Positions 39,401 to 50,160 of a stretch of 64,000 nucleotides of DNA are shown in pieces (within the stretch, counting starts at the first letter, position 1; each line of letters opens with the position of its first letter). A model generated the notes under the pieces. The model did not search any database. It saw nothing but the letters and a program-made list of their open reading frames with translations, and had not been told where the DNA came from. The stretch lies in NCBI GenBank assembly GCA_021030905.1, contig JAGFMI010000002.1, forward strand, positions 806,001-870,000. The letters are read 5' to 3'. The stretch comes from Pyrenula massariospora. Taxonomy: Eukaryota > Ascomycota > Eurotiomycetes > Pyrenulales > Pyrenulaceae. The translations under genes were made by a program, and so were the position numbers.

Positions 39401-39828
39401 ACCGAGGTGCTGCTGATGGAGGAGAGCGAGGTGGCAGGGAGGAGGTCTATAACATTGTCAATCCTGATCCGGACCCGTCGAGCTGGGAGGACGTTTTGGG
39501 ATACCTGAAGGAGGCGGGTTTGGAGTTTGATGTTGTAGAGATGCAGGAGTGGTTGAAGAAACTGGGGAGAGAATCTGACGATAACCCGGCAGTCAAGTTG
39601 CTGGGATTTTGGAAGGAGAAGTATGGATTTTCTGACGAGGAGGGTCAAAAAAATGGTGCCAAAGAAAATGCCACTGTTCGAGGTGGTGGGGACATTCCAG
39701 AGCAAGGAGCACGGGCGAGAATGTGGGAAGTGAGCAGCGTTCCCCCGCAAAAGATCGATGCAGAATTAGTGGGCAAGTTTGTGCGCTCATGGAATGAGAT
39801 GGGTTTCTTGAAAAACCCAAGTAGGTGA
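36477..39828 (+). CDS. NRPS-like carboxylate reductase (A-T-R)
   Basis: Exons 36477-37145, 37197-37646, 37700-38391 and 38448-39828 give 1,063 residues. An adenylation domain (about 1-540) has the A3 core HSSGSTGYPKP and HYGMTEVGQ. A thiolation domain carries LGLDSLQSV with the phosphopantetheine Ser near residue 569. A terminal reductase domain (about 660-1,000) has the NADPH motif TGASGSLG (about 669) and the catalytic pair in YARSK (about 830). Such enzymes activate a carboxylic acid, load it on the carrier and release it as aldehyde or alcohol. No condensation domain is present, so it acts on a single acid. Introns are 51, 53 and 56 nt. It converges with the GH16 gene. Confidence 0.9.
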
Positions 39829-40042
39829 TTGAGATTGAGTAAAATTTATGCTACAGCAAGACCCCAATTTTCTATTTATCCATTGCTTAGGGTAGATGTA
39901 TTACCGCGAAGAGTTGCAAACTTTTCAGAGCTGTTGACGGTTCATTGGCACATGCAATAAGTCTAAATATGATGTTCTATAAGCCTGATAAACAGCAAAT
40001 TAAAAACCAATCTCAACCTCCAACTGCAAAGCATCTCGTCTA

Positions 40043-42686
40043 TCATAAAGCCAAAAGCACCGCCCACGCCCAGACTCCCAAGACCCACCAATATCCCCTC
40101 CTTGTCCTATCGTATGACGCTGCCCTTCCTGTGAACCTGTCAACAGGAACCATCGACGTCCCAGTCGGACCCTGCACTACGACAGACGCAGGCACGCTGG
40201 TCCCAGCACTCCATGACGTCCCATTTCCCCTGACTGGAAACGGCGCTGCCGGGACCGGACTTGGACCAACAGCAATTGTTGACGACGCACCAAAACTAGA
40301 ACTTTCTTCGATTTCAGCTGCGCTCGATGAAGACTGTCCGACAATATTGAACCCCGGTAAAGCAGTCTCAAGCGGGACGGTGAATGTCCTTTCCCCTGGT
40401 CCCTGGCCGGCCTGGTCGCAGACGGAACAGCTCCGGGCCATGGCTGTCATAGGGATGGAGGGCTCGGGTTCGTCGGTGCAGCCGCAATGGGTGGTGGTGA
40501 GGATGGCGGTGTACTCGCGAGGGACGGTGTGGGTTGGACAGAGGGAGACGAATATTGCTGGTTAGAAGAGGGAGGTTAGCATACGAAACTGGTAGTATAA
40601 AGAAGACAGTAATGCGTAAGGGACAGTACTCGTTAAGACAGTGGCTACTGAGGTGCTCGGGGCTAGTACTGCGGTAGTAGTACTTGACACTGTCGTGGTG
40701 GAGTTTGCTGGTGGCGGAGGGCTATCACTCTCGTAGACAATTAAATAATTGCCGTTCGGTGCGGCTTGACGCTTGCGGAATGACAGCCGCGGTATATTTT
40801 CTCGGCGAGTAACGTTTCCCTCACTCATCGCACCGTCTCCACCGCAGCTCTCGCTGGAGTTGCCTGGACATGAAAGGTTGCAATGGTCCATTGTGGACAC
40901 TGCTCGTGAGGTGCTGTTATCGAGAGCGTCGCTACAATAGCAATTTCTGCATAATCTTTGTCAGTGCTCATATTCGGGTATCCGTGGGGTAGAACTCAAT
41001 GACACTCACGTGGAGAAAATTCCAGCAAAGGAAGCGTTAGCACAAGTACTCGTACACAGTTCATCGGTCATCAAGGATGAGCTGTTGAGGATCTGGAAGC
41101 TAGTATTGGTATAGGACGATGGAAAACATCCGAGCAGATGGAAGCCATTAACGTTCGGAGGAGCCAATGGGCTTGGACTTGTAGATGGCGTAGCAAGTGA
41201 AGAAGTATAAGCAAGTGTGGCTGTAGAAGTTGTATTTACCATTAAACTCGAAAACGTAATCGGAAGTGAGGTGGTATTCGAAGAAGCTCCTGCTCCAACA
41301 CCAATGATGGAAGATTCGGGAATCGCGGATGTTAGCGAAAAGGAGGAAGAGCTCGTAGATGTTCCAGAAAAGCCGCTTTCCGGTTCGCTTTCCACTGTAC
41401 TAGCTACAGAGGTGGAAAATGTAGGCGATTCGCCGACGCTTTGGTAGACTTTGACGTAGTTGACGGACCAGTAGCTATAATAATAATTAAAATCCTTCGT
41501 CCACCCACTAGGAAACGATCAAAGGGTAGGACACCTACGCGTTCTTGAAAGCTGCCGGATTATTCGCCACGTATTCATTGCAGGTATTCGCAGCGGTTTT
41601 GCATTGGTCATCATCGCCCCATTTGTTTCCAGCATAATCGCCGCAGAAGGTCGTGTCAAAAGTGATCTTGTGGTTTCTGAAATGATTGTCGATGTCACAA
41701 GCACCTTGGAAGTTTGCCCGAGGTGTCCCCCAAGATGATGGATCGACCGAGACGCCGGCTGTGATGTCCGCAGGGACGCTACCAGTTGGAAAGAACCAGA
41801 CCCGTATATAGTCAGAGGTCCATTCTGTTGCAAATACACCTCCATTCTGATCGTTGAATTGACGACCGTATGTTTGTGGGTCATCCTAGGTGATGCTTAG
41901 TGGAACTTGCCAAAATCGGAAAACGCTAGAGCTTCAGCGGCTTTCTACGGCGCGGCACGACGTGAGAAGAAGGGCTGACTTACTGCTCTCACACTACAGC
42001 CAATGTTTCCACCAACACTCGCATCGCAATCGGTCGTTTGCAACTTGCCAGTCTCAAAGCCGCCGACAGTGCTGCAATTTGACGACGTGTGCAAGCTCAT
42101 GAGGTTGTCGCTTGCGCTATTGACGCCTTCCACAATGTCAATTCTGCATTTGTGTAAGCCGAGAATCACTAAGGACTCAATGCACAGACTCTCCGTTGTC
42201 AGGCCAGTTGCTGCCGTCTTCTGTCCAAACTACCCAGGTTCCGTCAGCCCGAGTCATTCAAAGCTGGACGGCGTTCTCACAAGCTGGCCACGTCCCGCAG
42301 ATGCCACCTGGCATATGAGCAATATCAGATATTATCAAGGCTTTAGTCCAACTCTTCTTCGAAGCAATGCGCACGCTTGGTCTCCCGCCCGTAAATGCGG
42401 CATCGTAGGTATTGGCGTTAGAGTCATAGATATTTGTATCATCGACTGACATCAAGGCTGGCGCACCATCGGTGGCAAGTATAAATCCACGGGTCGTCGC
42501 ATCATCGCGATTCACATAATTCACAAAGCCATTAGTAGGGTCATGACCAGTGAAGAAGTCGAAGCCGTCAAAAAATGTTGACCCAGAATAAGAGGTATCT
42601 AGTTGATATATTATCGCCGCGGCGACTGCAGACGGCCCTAAATGGAAGCAAAAAGAGACGAAGATAGAGTTCAAGTGAGAAAGCAT
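40043..42686 (-). CDS. GH16 endo-beta-glucanase with WSC domain and GPI signal
   Basis: Seven exons (42686-42281, 42229-42190, 42143-41984, 41885-41539, 41474-41010, 40946-40630, 40557-40043) give 749 residues. The start at 42,686 yields a clean signal peptide; an in-frame ATG 69 nt upstream does not. The GH16 catalytic motif EIDIVE is intact, with Glu149, Asp151 and Glu154, formed across an intron. GH16 enzymes cleave or transglycosylate beta-1,3(4)-glucans. A Ser/Thr linker leads to a WSC domain (about 427-515, with GCF, CTSTC, NCYCSD and CGGDG), which is thought to bind wall polysaccharide. A second Ser/Thr region ends in a hydrophobic GPI-type tail. The last intron (72 nt) is the least certain. 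Confidence 0.87.
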
Positions 42687-43542
42687 TTTGAAGCGAGAGA
42701 CTACAGTCAGTGATCGTGAAATTGAATCATCGGCCATTAAAGTATGCGATAGCATGAGGCGTGGCGGGTTTCAATTCGCATTCCTGAGCTCGGAAGGGCA
42801 ACGTGTCGAGCGTCCCAGCTTGTGAACCTCCAACCAAATGATTATTGCCACAATCAAGTCATACACAGAAGCGGCAGGACAAAGTTCCAGCAAGAAATAA
42901 GTCAACGAGAAATACCACTGGATTCTATATCCCAGCCTCGTAGCATGACATAAGCAACCATGTCCAGTCGACTTGACCCCGCCACCAAAAGCACTGTAAG
43001 TCTGCACGCATATACAAAAACAAGGTAGATATTGGCTAATGAAAAATGAACCGCCTTGTGAGGCTCGCTGGGATGTAACGTGAGACTCAGGCATCACCAC
43101 GGCGTCATGATCAGCGCTGTATCCTAGAAGGCGTTCAAATATAGGCTGCTTCGAGGATGCGAAAATTTTTAATTTTAAGGGGGATATGAAGTTTACGTTC
43201 GATAGTCCTCGACAAAGATGGAGTTCAGATGCAGTTCAGCTTCACATAGACTCGTCGTAACTATTTGGCAGTATGAAGCATTGTTGACTTGTTCACTCGA
43301 CACTTCCTCGAGTGCGGCTTCATTCTTGTCGAAGCTCGGTGTCAGAGGTCGTGGCGCATCCAATATAAGCCGGACGGGCGCCAAGGGTAACAATCAGATG
43401 CGCCACGACTTCTGACACCCAGCCTCGTGTTCTCTCTGAAATTTGATCCATATGTGGTTTAGCATGGTTACGCGATCTTAGTGTAGATTGGATTCGTTGT
43501 AAACGCTCACATGTAGGTACCGTCAAGCTGGGGTGCCTTCGA
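42687..43542. other. Intergenic with MITE
   Basis: About 0.85 kb between the GH16 gene start and the stop of the next gene. It should hold the GH16 promoter and contains one MITE copy at 43,330-43,427. Open frames here are short and unconvincing. Confidence 0.45.
43330..43427. mobile_element. Palindromic MITE, intergenic copy
   Basis: The copy runs CGAAGCTCGGTGTCAGAGGT ... CGACTTCTGACACCCAGCCT with inverted arms of about 30 bp and a short GC-rich centre (GGACGGGCGCC). It matches the cyclase intron copy closely, so both are probably recent. It has no coding capacity. Confidence 0.75.
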
Positions 43543-44644
43543 TCATGACGACTTTAGTGTCGCCCAGGTCTGTATGATCGTCGCAATCGTAGAGATAACA
43601 GTTAACAGCGCAATGAACAATGCTAGCCAGAACGTCAACCACTGCTGGGGACTGCGCCGATCTGACCACAGCTGCGCCCAGCTTGCTGGCGGCGAAAGGA
43701 AGACCTCTTCGTACAGCTCGAGCAGGCGGTCCCGCCAATGCACGAATTCAAGCAAGTTTAATGGGCGAGATCCAGTTGTCGGATCCGTTCTGTGGTGAAA
43801 CGTCATCTTCTCTTTACGAAGAAGTGTTTCCGTCCTCGCGTCCCAGTGTGGAAATAGGAGATCGAGAGACCGAATTGTCTCCTTGAGGACGCCGTCAGGA
43901 ATCGCGCTGGAGTGCATCAGTCACTAAAAGCTACGGTATCCTTACGCCTAGGGAGTAATACGTCACATAATTCCCTTGACTCTGCCCTGTTCTCAACATT
44001 CGCAGGAGACATCGCTTGTGGGGAAAGACTCGTAAAGCATTTGTTCGTCTATCTAGCCGGAGGTGGTCTTCGAGGCTATCGGTCCACTGTATCTTCAGGT
44101 TGCAAATCCGATTCAGATTTGCCGCAGTAAAATGGGGATGTAATCGGCCTTCACGCGGCGTGATGCCTGACATCGCCTCAGGAAATTGCTGCTCAACAAA
44201 CGTCTTCAAAGGCAAGTCGTCTTTCCACGGCAAGACTCTGGTGCCAGGAGTCAAAGCTCGGAGCTCATTTGTCTGGGCGTTGAGCATATACAGAAGTCGC
44301 ATTGCAAGATATGTTGCTTGATCAAGGGATGCATCGCTGTTGTCTCCTAATTCTCGTCGCAGCGAGGCTCGGATCTCGACCAAAGGCATTGAAAGGCTTA
44401 CCCGAAGCTTGCGCATCACCTTGCTCAGGTCTTCAAAAGTTTTGATCGCCAGTGATGCCTCTTGGAGAATTCCAGCACAGATTCCATAGCGCAAACCTGC
44501 GAATTCGCCCTGAAGATACTCGTAGTACTCAGACTGCAAGGCCGAGTCCAGGGCTCTGCATTTGGAGCCGAAGACGTGTTCATAGATTTCATCCGCTTGT
44601 TCTGGGGTGGGGGATCGCAAAACTTCCAGAACAGATGGCTTCAT
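43543..44644 (-). CDS. Uncharacterised protein with C-terminal membrane helix
   Basis: Exons 44644-43962 and 43906-43543 give 348 residues. The 55-nt intron was placed by phase and a CTGAT branch. I do not recognise a domain with an assigned function. Most of the protein is predicted soluble and helical, with a basic WxxxLxDHLRLDxRxNxLRVFP block near 190-215. It ends in a Trp/Arg-rich stretch followed by a single hydrophobic helix of about 23 residues (WLTFWLALFIALLTVISTIA) near 315-340 and a short tail, a tail-anchored layout. Similar proteins occur in other filamentous fungi to my knowledge. It is divergent from the protease-like gene, with 322 bp between them. Confidence 0.7.
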
Positions 44645-44966
44645 AGTATCTTAGAGAGAACTTTCAAGTCTGATTAAGACTCTTCTCTGTTAGGGAGCCG
44701 TTGGCTGCTGCCGCGATATGATCTTCCACGACCCAAAGGTTCGACTTAGGCAGCGTGGCCGAGAGGCTGGAGGGGCGGCAGCAACCTGCTCGGTGGCTTG
44801 AGTCAGGTCTTTGGCCGTCTCAGCCTTGTCTTCACCTCGATCTTCGAAACGATGTGAAGTCGGCGCGAATCGATGCAGAGCATGTATCTGCACTCCCATG
44901 TTCATTACCAATTCCACCCAATGCGTTGAGCGTGGTTTCTTCATTTGTAGTATTGAAGCCCGTCTT
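44645..44966. promoter_or_regulatory. Divergent region of the hypothetical pair
   Basis: The 322 bp between two divergent genes must hold both promoters if the chosen start at 44,967 is right. A tRNA-like string at 44,749-44,772 has no matching B box and is not a tRNA. Confidence 0.35.
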
Positions 44967-47479
44967 ATGGAGGTGGAGGTGTCTCGGGGTCGCCCCGCTG
45001 GGATCCTGACAAAGCGGGAATGTGCATCCGTGGAGGAACTGTTGAACGAAGCTCCTCAAGCTCCGCAGACCAATTTCACCACCACGGCTCACGATCATGG
45101 CAAAGGTGAAGTAGCAAATGGCCGCTTGTGGCCCTCTAAAAGGGCGCTCGAAAAGCGGCGGGCTGTGGAGACAGGGCCATCATCAGTATCAAATAAACTC
45201 TCCGATACACTCACGAGGGTCACGAACCTAGACAGCACGACAGATCGGAGGTCAGAAGTCCAGGAAGACGTGAAAACGTCCATAAATGATGAGAGCTCAG
45301 AAGCACGGTCAGATGGGTTAGAGCTAACCCCTCAAGAGTCTACAGAAAATGTATTGACATTTTCTGATCGGCCTCTTGCGTCGTTAAAAGACAGCGAGAA
45401 AGCCGATACCGTACCATCCTCTGAAGGCGAACATTCTTTACAATTGCCTTTAATGAAAACTAGCCTGGATCATTCGCTGCCATTGTCAGACTCTCTTGGT
45501 CTACAACAGACCATACAGGCTCGTATTGAATCTGGATCCGCTCCAGATTCAATTCCAGTCTCTAGAGCTGGTGCATTGACAGGGAAAGATTTAATCGAGA
45601 AGACTCTGGCCCATGAACTGTCTGCCGCCAAATCTGCAGTGGATATGATTGAAGCCAAACCTTCTGCCCCTCAGACACAGATGACGAATCTGCAAAGAGG
45701 TATTCAGACAGTCTTCAAGGGCAGAAACGTCTTCAGACTTGCGAAGAAAGCCTATGTGATACTAGATTCAAAAGATCTGGATGAACGACTTGTAGATCTC
45801 TGGAACCAGGAGATTGAATTGCGGCTTCAGGAGAGACTCGGTCAGGATATCCAGCTCAGAAATCGCCGCAACGACAGATATATACCTGATTTGAAATTGG
45901 CTGGCAAGAATCCATCATCAATGAAACCGACAATTGTAATTTGGTGTTCGAATCGTTATGTATTTCATCAAGTTAGGAGCAAGGTGAGGAGCTATTCAAC
46001 CTTGCTCTCCTATGATCTCCCCATTATGGCCTACGTCGATGATATTCGCTCTCTTAGCCTCGAACCCGCTGTGATAGGCGGTGTTGTTGCCGGAACAATA
46101 ACTGGCCTAGCCTTTGTTGCGTTGCTAGTGTTGTACTTGTACTTCATCAGGAGGCGCAGAAAGGTAAGGCAGCGTCACCCATACGAGACGTCCAATTCAA
46201 ATACAAATACAAACCGAATTACGCATTGGGTAAACGGTCGTCCAGCACTACCACCGGTCGACGATTCCACGACATTGACTAATGTCGGTCATGAACGTCC
46301 ACTGCGGGAAGAAGTCGGGTTTGAATATCCACCGATATGGTATGCTATAACAACATCTGAGGTCAAGATAACGCTTCCAACCCTACCTTCCATAATCTTG
46401 CCTCATATCCTTCGTGGAACTCCACTACAGGTTTATCCAAGAGGCAGAACATCCTCAATGCATCAATGCACATTAGGTGGGGTTCTGTGTATCCGAAGCC
46501 GCCTTTACGGGTTCACCGTTGGACACGTATTGTTAGAGACTGATGATAGTGACTCTGAGGAGCGCCGTGGTACTTCACCTGAAAAGTCTAATATGAGTGT
46601 GACCGAGTCTAAGAGCCTATGGGATATGTCACTGTTTATCAATATAATTGGCCATGGACAGCAAGAGAAGGATGAGGCACCTTCCGACGATGATACAGAT
46701 GCTCAAGATGGTCAGCGACATGATCCAGAAAGTCTGAACGCGACTGTCCCAGACGCATGTTTGGACGATCCACCGGAAAACGGAGCTTCGTCTGCTACTA
46801 CATCGGACTATGTGACAAGAGTCTCCCAATACAATCAAGCAGTAAATGTCTCTGCCTCTGGAACCTTCAGCGACTAACAAAATCCGTTTAGTATAACAAA
46901 GACTACATGATATTTGACATGAGAGATATCTTAGGATCAATCCCTGTCGGACGTTACGGCATCACCGTCGATATCCCCAAGAAAGAAACCTTTCAAGGCA
47001 CCGTCAAAGATCCATTTCCTACGGGCACAGTCTCCATTTATACAGGCTTCAGTGGACCGCTCGTTGGCGAGTTGAGCAAAACATGCTCAACAATGCAGAC
47101 TGAGGACGGACCCATGCGCGTTCGTCAGGTCGTGTTGACTCGTTCGCTGCGTAAGAGAAACCATCTGCTTGTTGCGGCAATTATATGCTAATCAGGAAAC
47201 ATAGGGTCAGGTGATTCTGGATCCTGGGTTTGGCAGGACGAACTTGTCTGTGGGTATATAGTGGCTGGCCACAAGACTTTACCGTTGGCTTACATGCGAC
47301 CGATTGATGAAGCTATACTCGAGATATTAAATATCCATGAAACGGCTCTAAGACTTCGAGCTCCTAGGCCGCCTATCATTCGATCTTTTCCAGTCTGTGA
47401 GCTTGAAGGAAGCACGGAATTTGGAAGTGAATCAGTCGCCAAATTTTCAGCGAGCCCTAGTGTCCCCATCAAGAGCTGA
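44967..47479 (+). CDS. Transmembrane protein with trypsin-like peptidase domain
   Basis: Exons 44967-46841, 46892-47150 and 47205-47479 give 802 residues. The first 220 residues are acidic and disordered. A region at about 230-350 is charged and helical. One transmembrane helix lies near 367-393, followed by RRRRK, which places the C-terminus in the cytosol if N-out. The C-terminal part resembles a chymotrypsin-fold peptidase: a His in TVGHVL near 520, an acidic candidate in the KDYMIFDM stretch, and GDSGSW with the presumed nucleophile Ser716. The GDSG block is created by splicing of the last intron. The 50-nt first intron has a CTAAC branch. The start is uncertain; in-frame ATGs also occur at 44,898. 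Activity is inferred, not shown. Confidence 0.68.
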
Positions 47480-48262
47480 TTAGCAGTCATCGGGATGTTG
47501 GATATCCTGGACAGCCCTTGCCAAAGAAGGTGTCCCAAAAACATCCCTTGAACAGTAGACTCGGTATCGCGGTGACTCGGGCAAATTTCGTCCAATCAAG
47601 ACTTGCATTACCCTTGAGGCCTCTATCACCAGAGTGCTATCTCAGCCGAAATGAAAAGGAGCTTCGCTTGCTTAATGACCTTGTACTCGGAAGAGACAGC
47701 GTACTTTTTCTGCAAGAAGAGGTCTCTCGCTGAGAATCCAGCCCCAAAAATGGCTGCCTTGGGGAATGAGATCATCAGTACAAGCACATTACCTTCCTCC
47801 ACCAGAGACTGAGATAGTAGCATCATCTGCTCGCTTGATCCCTGGTCCTGCTTCTCGCTTTCTATCCAAGGGGGCCATTCGCTTAGAAAGTCTCTTTCCC
47901 GGGGACCGGTTACTGGATGTTTGAGGAGCTTTGATACCAAGCGACTTTTCCTATACATCTACAGTCTGTCCGCTAAGAGATCCACCGAGTGTAAGTAACG
48001 ACTATAGCAACGTCGACCTTGGACGGGAGCATAATTTGACGATACTCTCCCCCTTAACTTTCTTCGTGACCAGCGGGCGAATGTACACAGTATCAATAGA
48101 TGCGTTTAATATATTGGATGAAGAGAATATGCTGTTCAGCGCATAGCTGCTTGTATCTCCAAGAGCCCTGTGTTTTAAACGCCAGTGACTTTCACACTTC
48201 CCGAGAAATCTTTTGCCAGATACGGAGTATGTGCACTAGGTTTCCTTTAGCTTAGAGCTTGA
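47480..48262. other. Intergenic, no supported gene
   Basis: About 0.8 kb between the stops of two converging genes. A minus-strand frame at 47,626-47,958 and a plus-strand frame at 47,931-48,146 have no family resemblance or splice context, so I do not call them. Confidence 0.4.
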
Positions 48263-49268
48263 TCATGTCCCCGTACCCTTCCGACGGAACAGCTTCTTGG
48301 TCAGGCTCTCCTGTTTTGGCGTGCCTTTCGCCTTCGGCGGACTCTATTTGATTTTTATTAGGAATTTGTCAAGGTAAGGGAGCATGCAAACTTACCGGAG
48401 GTAGCTGCTTGTCTTGCTGGACCTGGTCATATTCCTTGTTTGACATAGTCGGTTTCCTTCTTCCTGTCTCCTTAGCAGTTTCCTTAGACGGTATGTAAGA
48501 AGTTGGGTCTGGAGCCTCTGCAGGCTTCCGAGGAATCACTCTTTGCTTTTGAGGCGGGTTCTCAAGTGTAACGGTTTTCGAGTCCTCTTCATCTTCCGAC
48601 ACTGTCGTCTCCTGCAAGAGCTCTTGAATCTCTTCATCAGTGTCATAATCGCTGCCTTCATCCTTTCCCTCGTACCACCGATCTGGATCCCCATTGTAAA
48701 CGACCCACCAACCGATTTTCTCCCCCGGCCCGAGTTTATCCCTCAAATCTGCAAGCGCCTCCCAACCTTTGGCGGTAAGGCCTGGGCCTTCCGCTACCAC
48801 CTCTTCGACATTGACACTCAAGCTCTGTGGGTTTACCAGAGCATTGAAAAAGGAATTCTTCGATGGAGTGGGTGTTCCTTTAGCGCTCCTGGGAGACATT
48901 GGGCTTTTCGGTGACCTAACAGTCGTTGTCTCATTTCCGCCTCCACCAAGGTACTGCGGCCCAGAAGCAAGCTCGACCACCCGATCTCCGATGAAAGCGT
49001 ACGGCTGACTGTAGGAATTTTCGCTAGAAACGTCCTCTGGATCATACTGCTCGATAAAACGTAGCTGCCTGCCCCCAAGAGATGCTTCCAGCTCTTTCAT
49101 AATCTCCGGCCATTTGTCACGGAAAGAACTGAGGAGAGCCGACTGGCAGCTTGGTGTTTGTACATATTCTGCGCTAGCGTCTTCAACGTTGTTCATGAGA
49201 ACATGGACTCGAATGCCGGAAAAGCTGCCGCGGGGCCAGCGAAAGCCATGGAGAATGTAAATTGGCAT
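48263..49268 (-). CDS. flbE: FlbE-like developmental regulator
   Basis: Exons 49268-48396 and 48343-48263 give 317 residues. The start MPIYILHGFRWPR is the family's conserved N-terminus; an in-frame ATG 24 nt upstream is less likely. In Aspergillus nidulans FlbE acts upstream of the conidiation regulator brlA and localises at the hyphal tip. Conserved parts seen are the N-terminal block (about 1-90, with FIEQYDP) and a middle block with GWEALADLRDKLGPGEKIGW. The Ser/Pro-rich linker and acidic tail are typical. The 52-nt intron joins a basic C-terminus ending KKLFRRKGTGT. Confidence 0.78.
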
Positions 49269-50160
49269 TATGCTGGTTCGAGGAGGATTCAAGGAACGAT
49301 CAGACGTATTTTGGAGACTTTTGACAGGCTCGAGTTACTAGGAATGGTTGACTTGGCGGATTAGACAGGAGCCAAACGGCCGAGAATCGGAAGCAAGGTC
49401 GGGTGGAAAAGGTGATGAGGCTTGCCAGGGGACGCGTATGTAAAGGTGCATCGTGACACTGCAGCTGGCCGCAGCAGCAGCGGTGTACCGACGGTGACTA
49501 CACAACTTGAAGGTGAAGCTCCCACACTGAAACTCGCAACGCTGAAACGTCGATGCTTCAAAGTCTATCCTGAACATTTGATGCGGGCAACACAAGAATG
49601 CTTGGCTCGTGCGCTATGCTTCCACCGCCGCTAGCAGACTGGCATAGTAAACTTTTCCTCTACCAGCATTCGTATATTCGCAGCACGAAGAAAAATTCAG
49701 CTACAACTTGTTGCGAAGACAGAATAACAAATAGCATTTAAAGCACTCCATTCTAGTCCGGAAGAATAGCTACTGACATGGCAGGTATCTTATTCCGTAC
49801 CAGGTACCGGCTCCCGGAGCAACACCGCAACCGGAGACAAAACATAACATTTTCGCACAAAATTGATTGCGTAGGATAACACTGTGATAGAAAGTCCTAG
49901 GGCAAGTTGTCTGTCCCCAAAGTAAATCGCAGGATGACAAAGAAAGATCTCAAACCCAGCCGTGGTAGGCGGTAGGAGCTGCCAGATGCCGAGCACATTC
50001 CTTGAGGACACTGGTGAACAAAGACAAAGCCCGCTTGATGTCTTTGAAACAGAAGTGACGCCTTTCCGATTTTTTTTTCTCTTAGCGCCTTACAATTGTT
50101 TCTTCATTTCTACAGGGCTGGCTCGATTCTCCGAATACTTTCAGATCATTAACCTGAACA
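49269..50160. other. Divergent intergenic region, FlbE / kinase-like gene
   Basis: About 0.9 kb between two divergent starts, presumably with both promoters and 5' UTRs. A pyrimidine tract and CAG at about 50,100-50,116 could be the acceptor of a 5' UTR intron of the kinase-like gene. No gene is seen. Confidence 0.4.

Noticed and set aside
39043-39750. 235-codon minus-strand frame opposite the reductase domain
   Set aside because: It is Pro/Arg/His-rich and explained by the skewed composition of the real plus-strand domain.
44749-44772. tRNA-like A-box string (GGCAGCGTGGCCGAGAGGCT)
   Set aside because: It resembles the start of a Leu/Ser tRNA, but no B box or acceptor-stem complement follows at the right distance.
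47626-47958. 110-codon minus-strand frame after the protease-like gene
   Set aside because: No family resemblance, overlapping frames on the other strand and no promoter or splice support.
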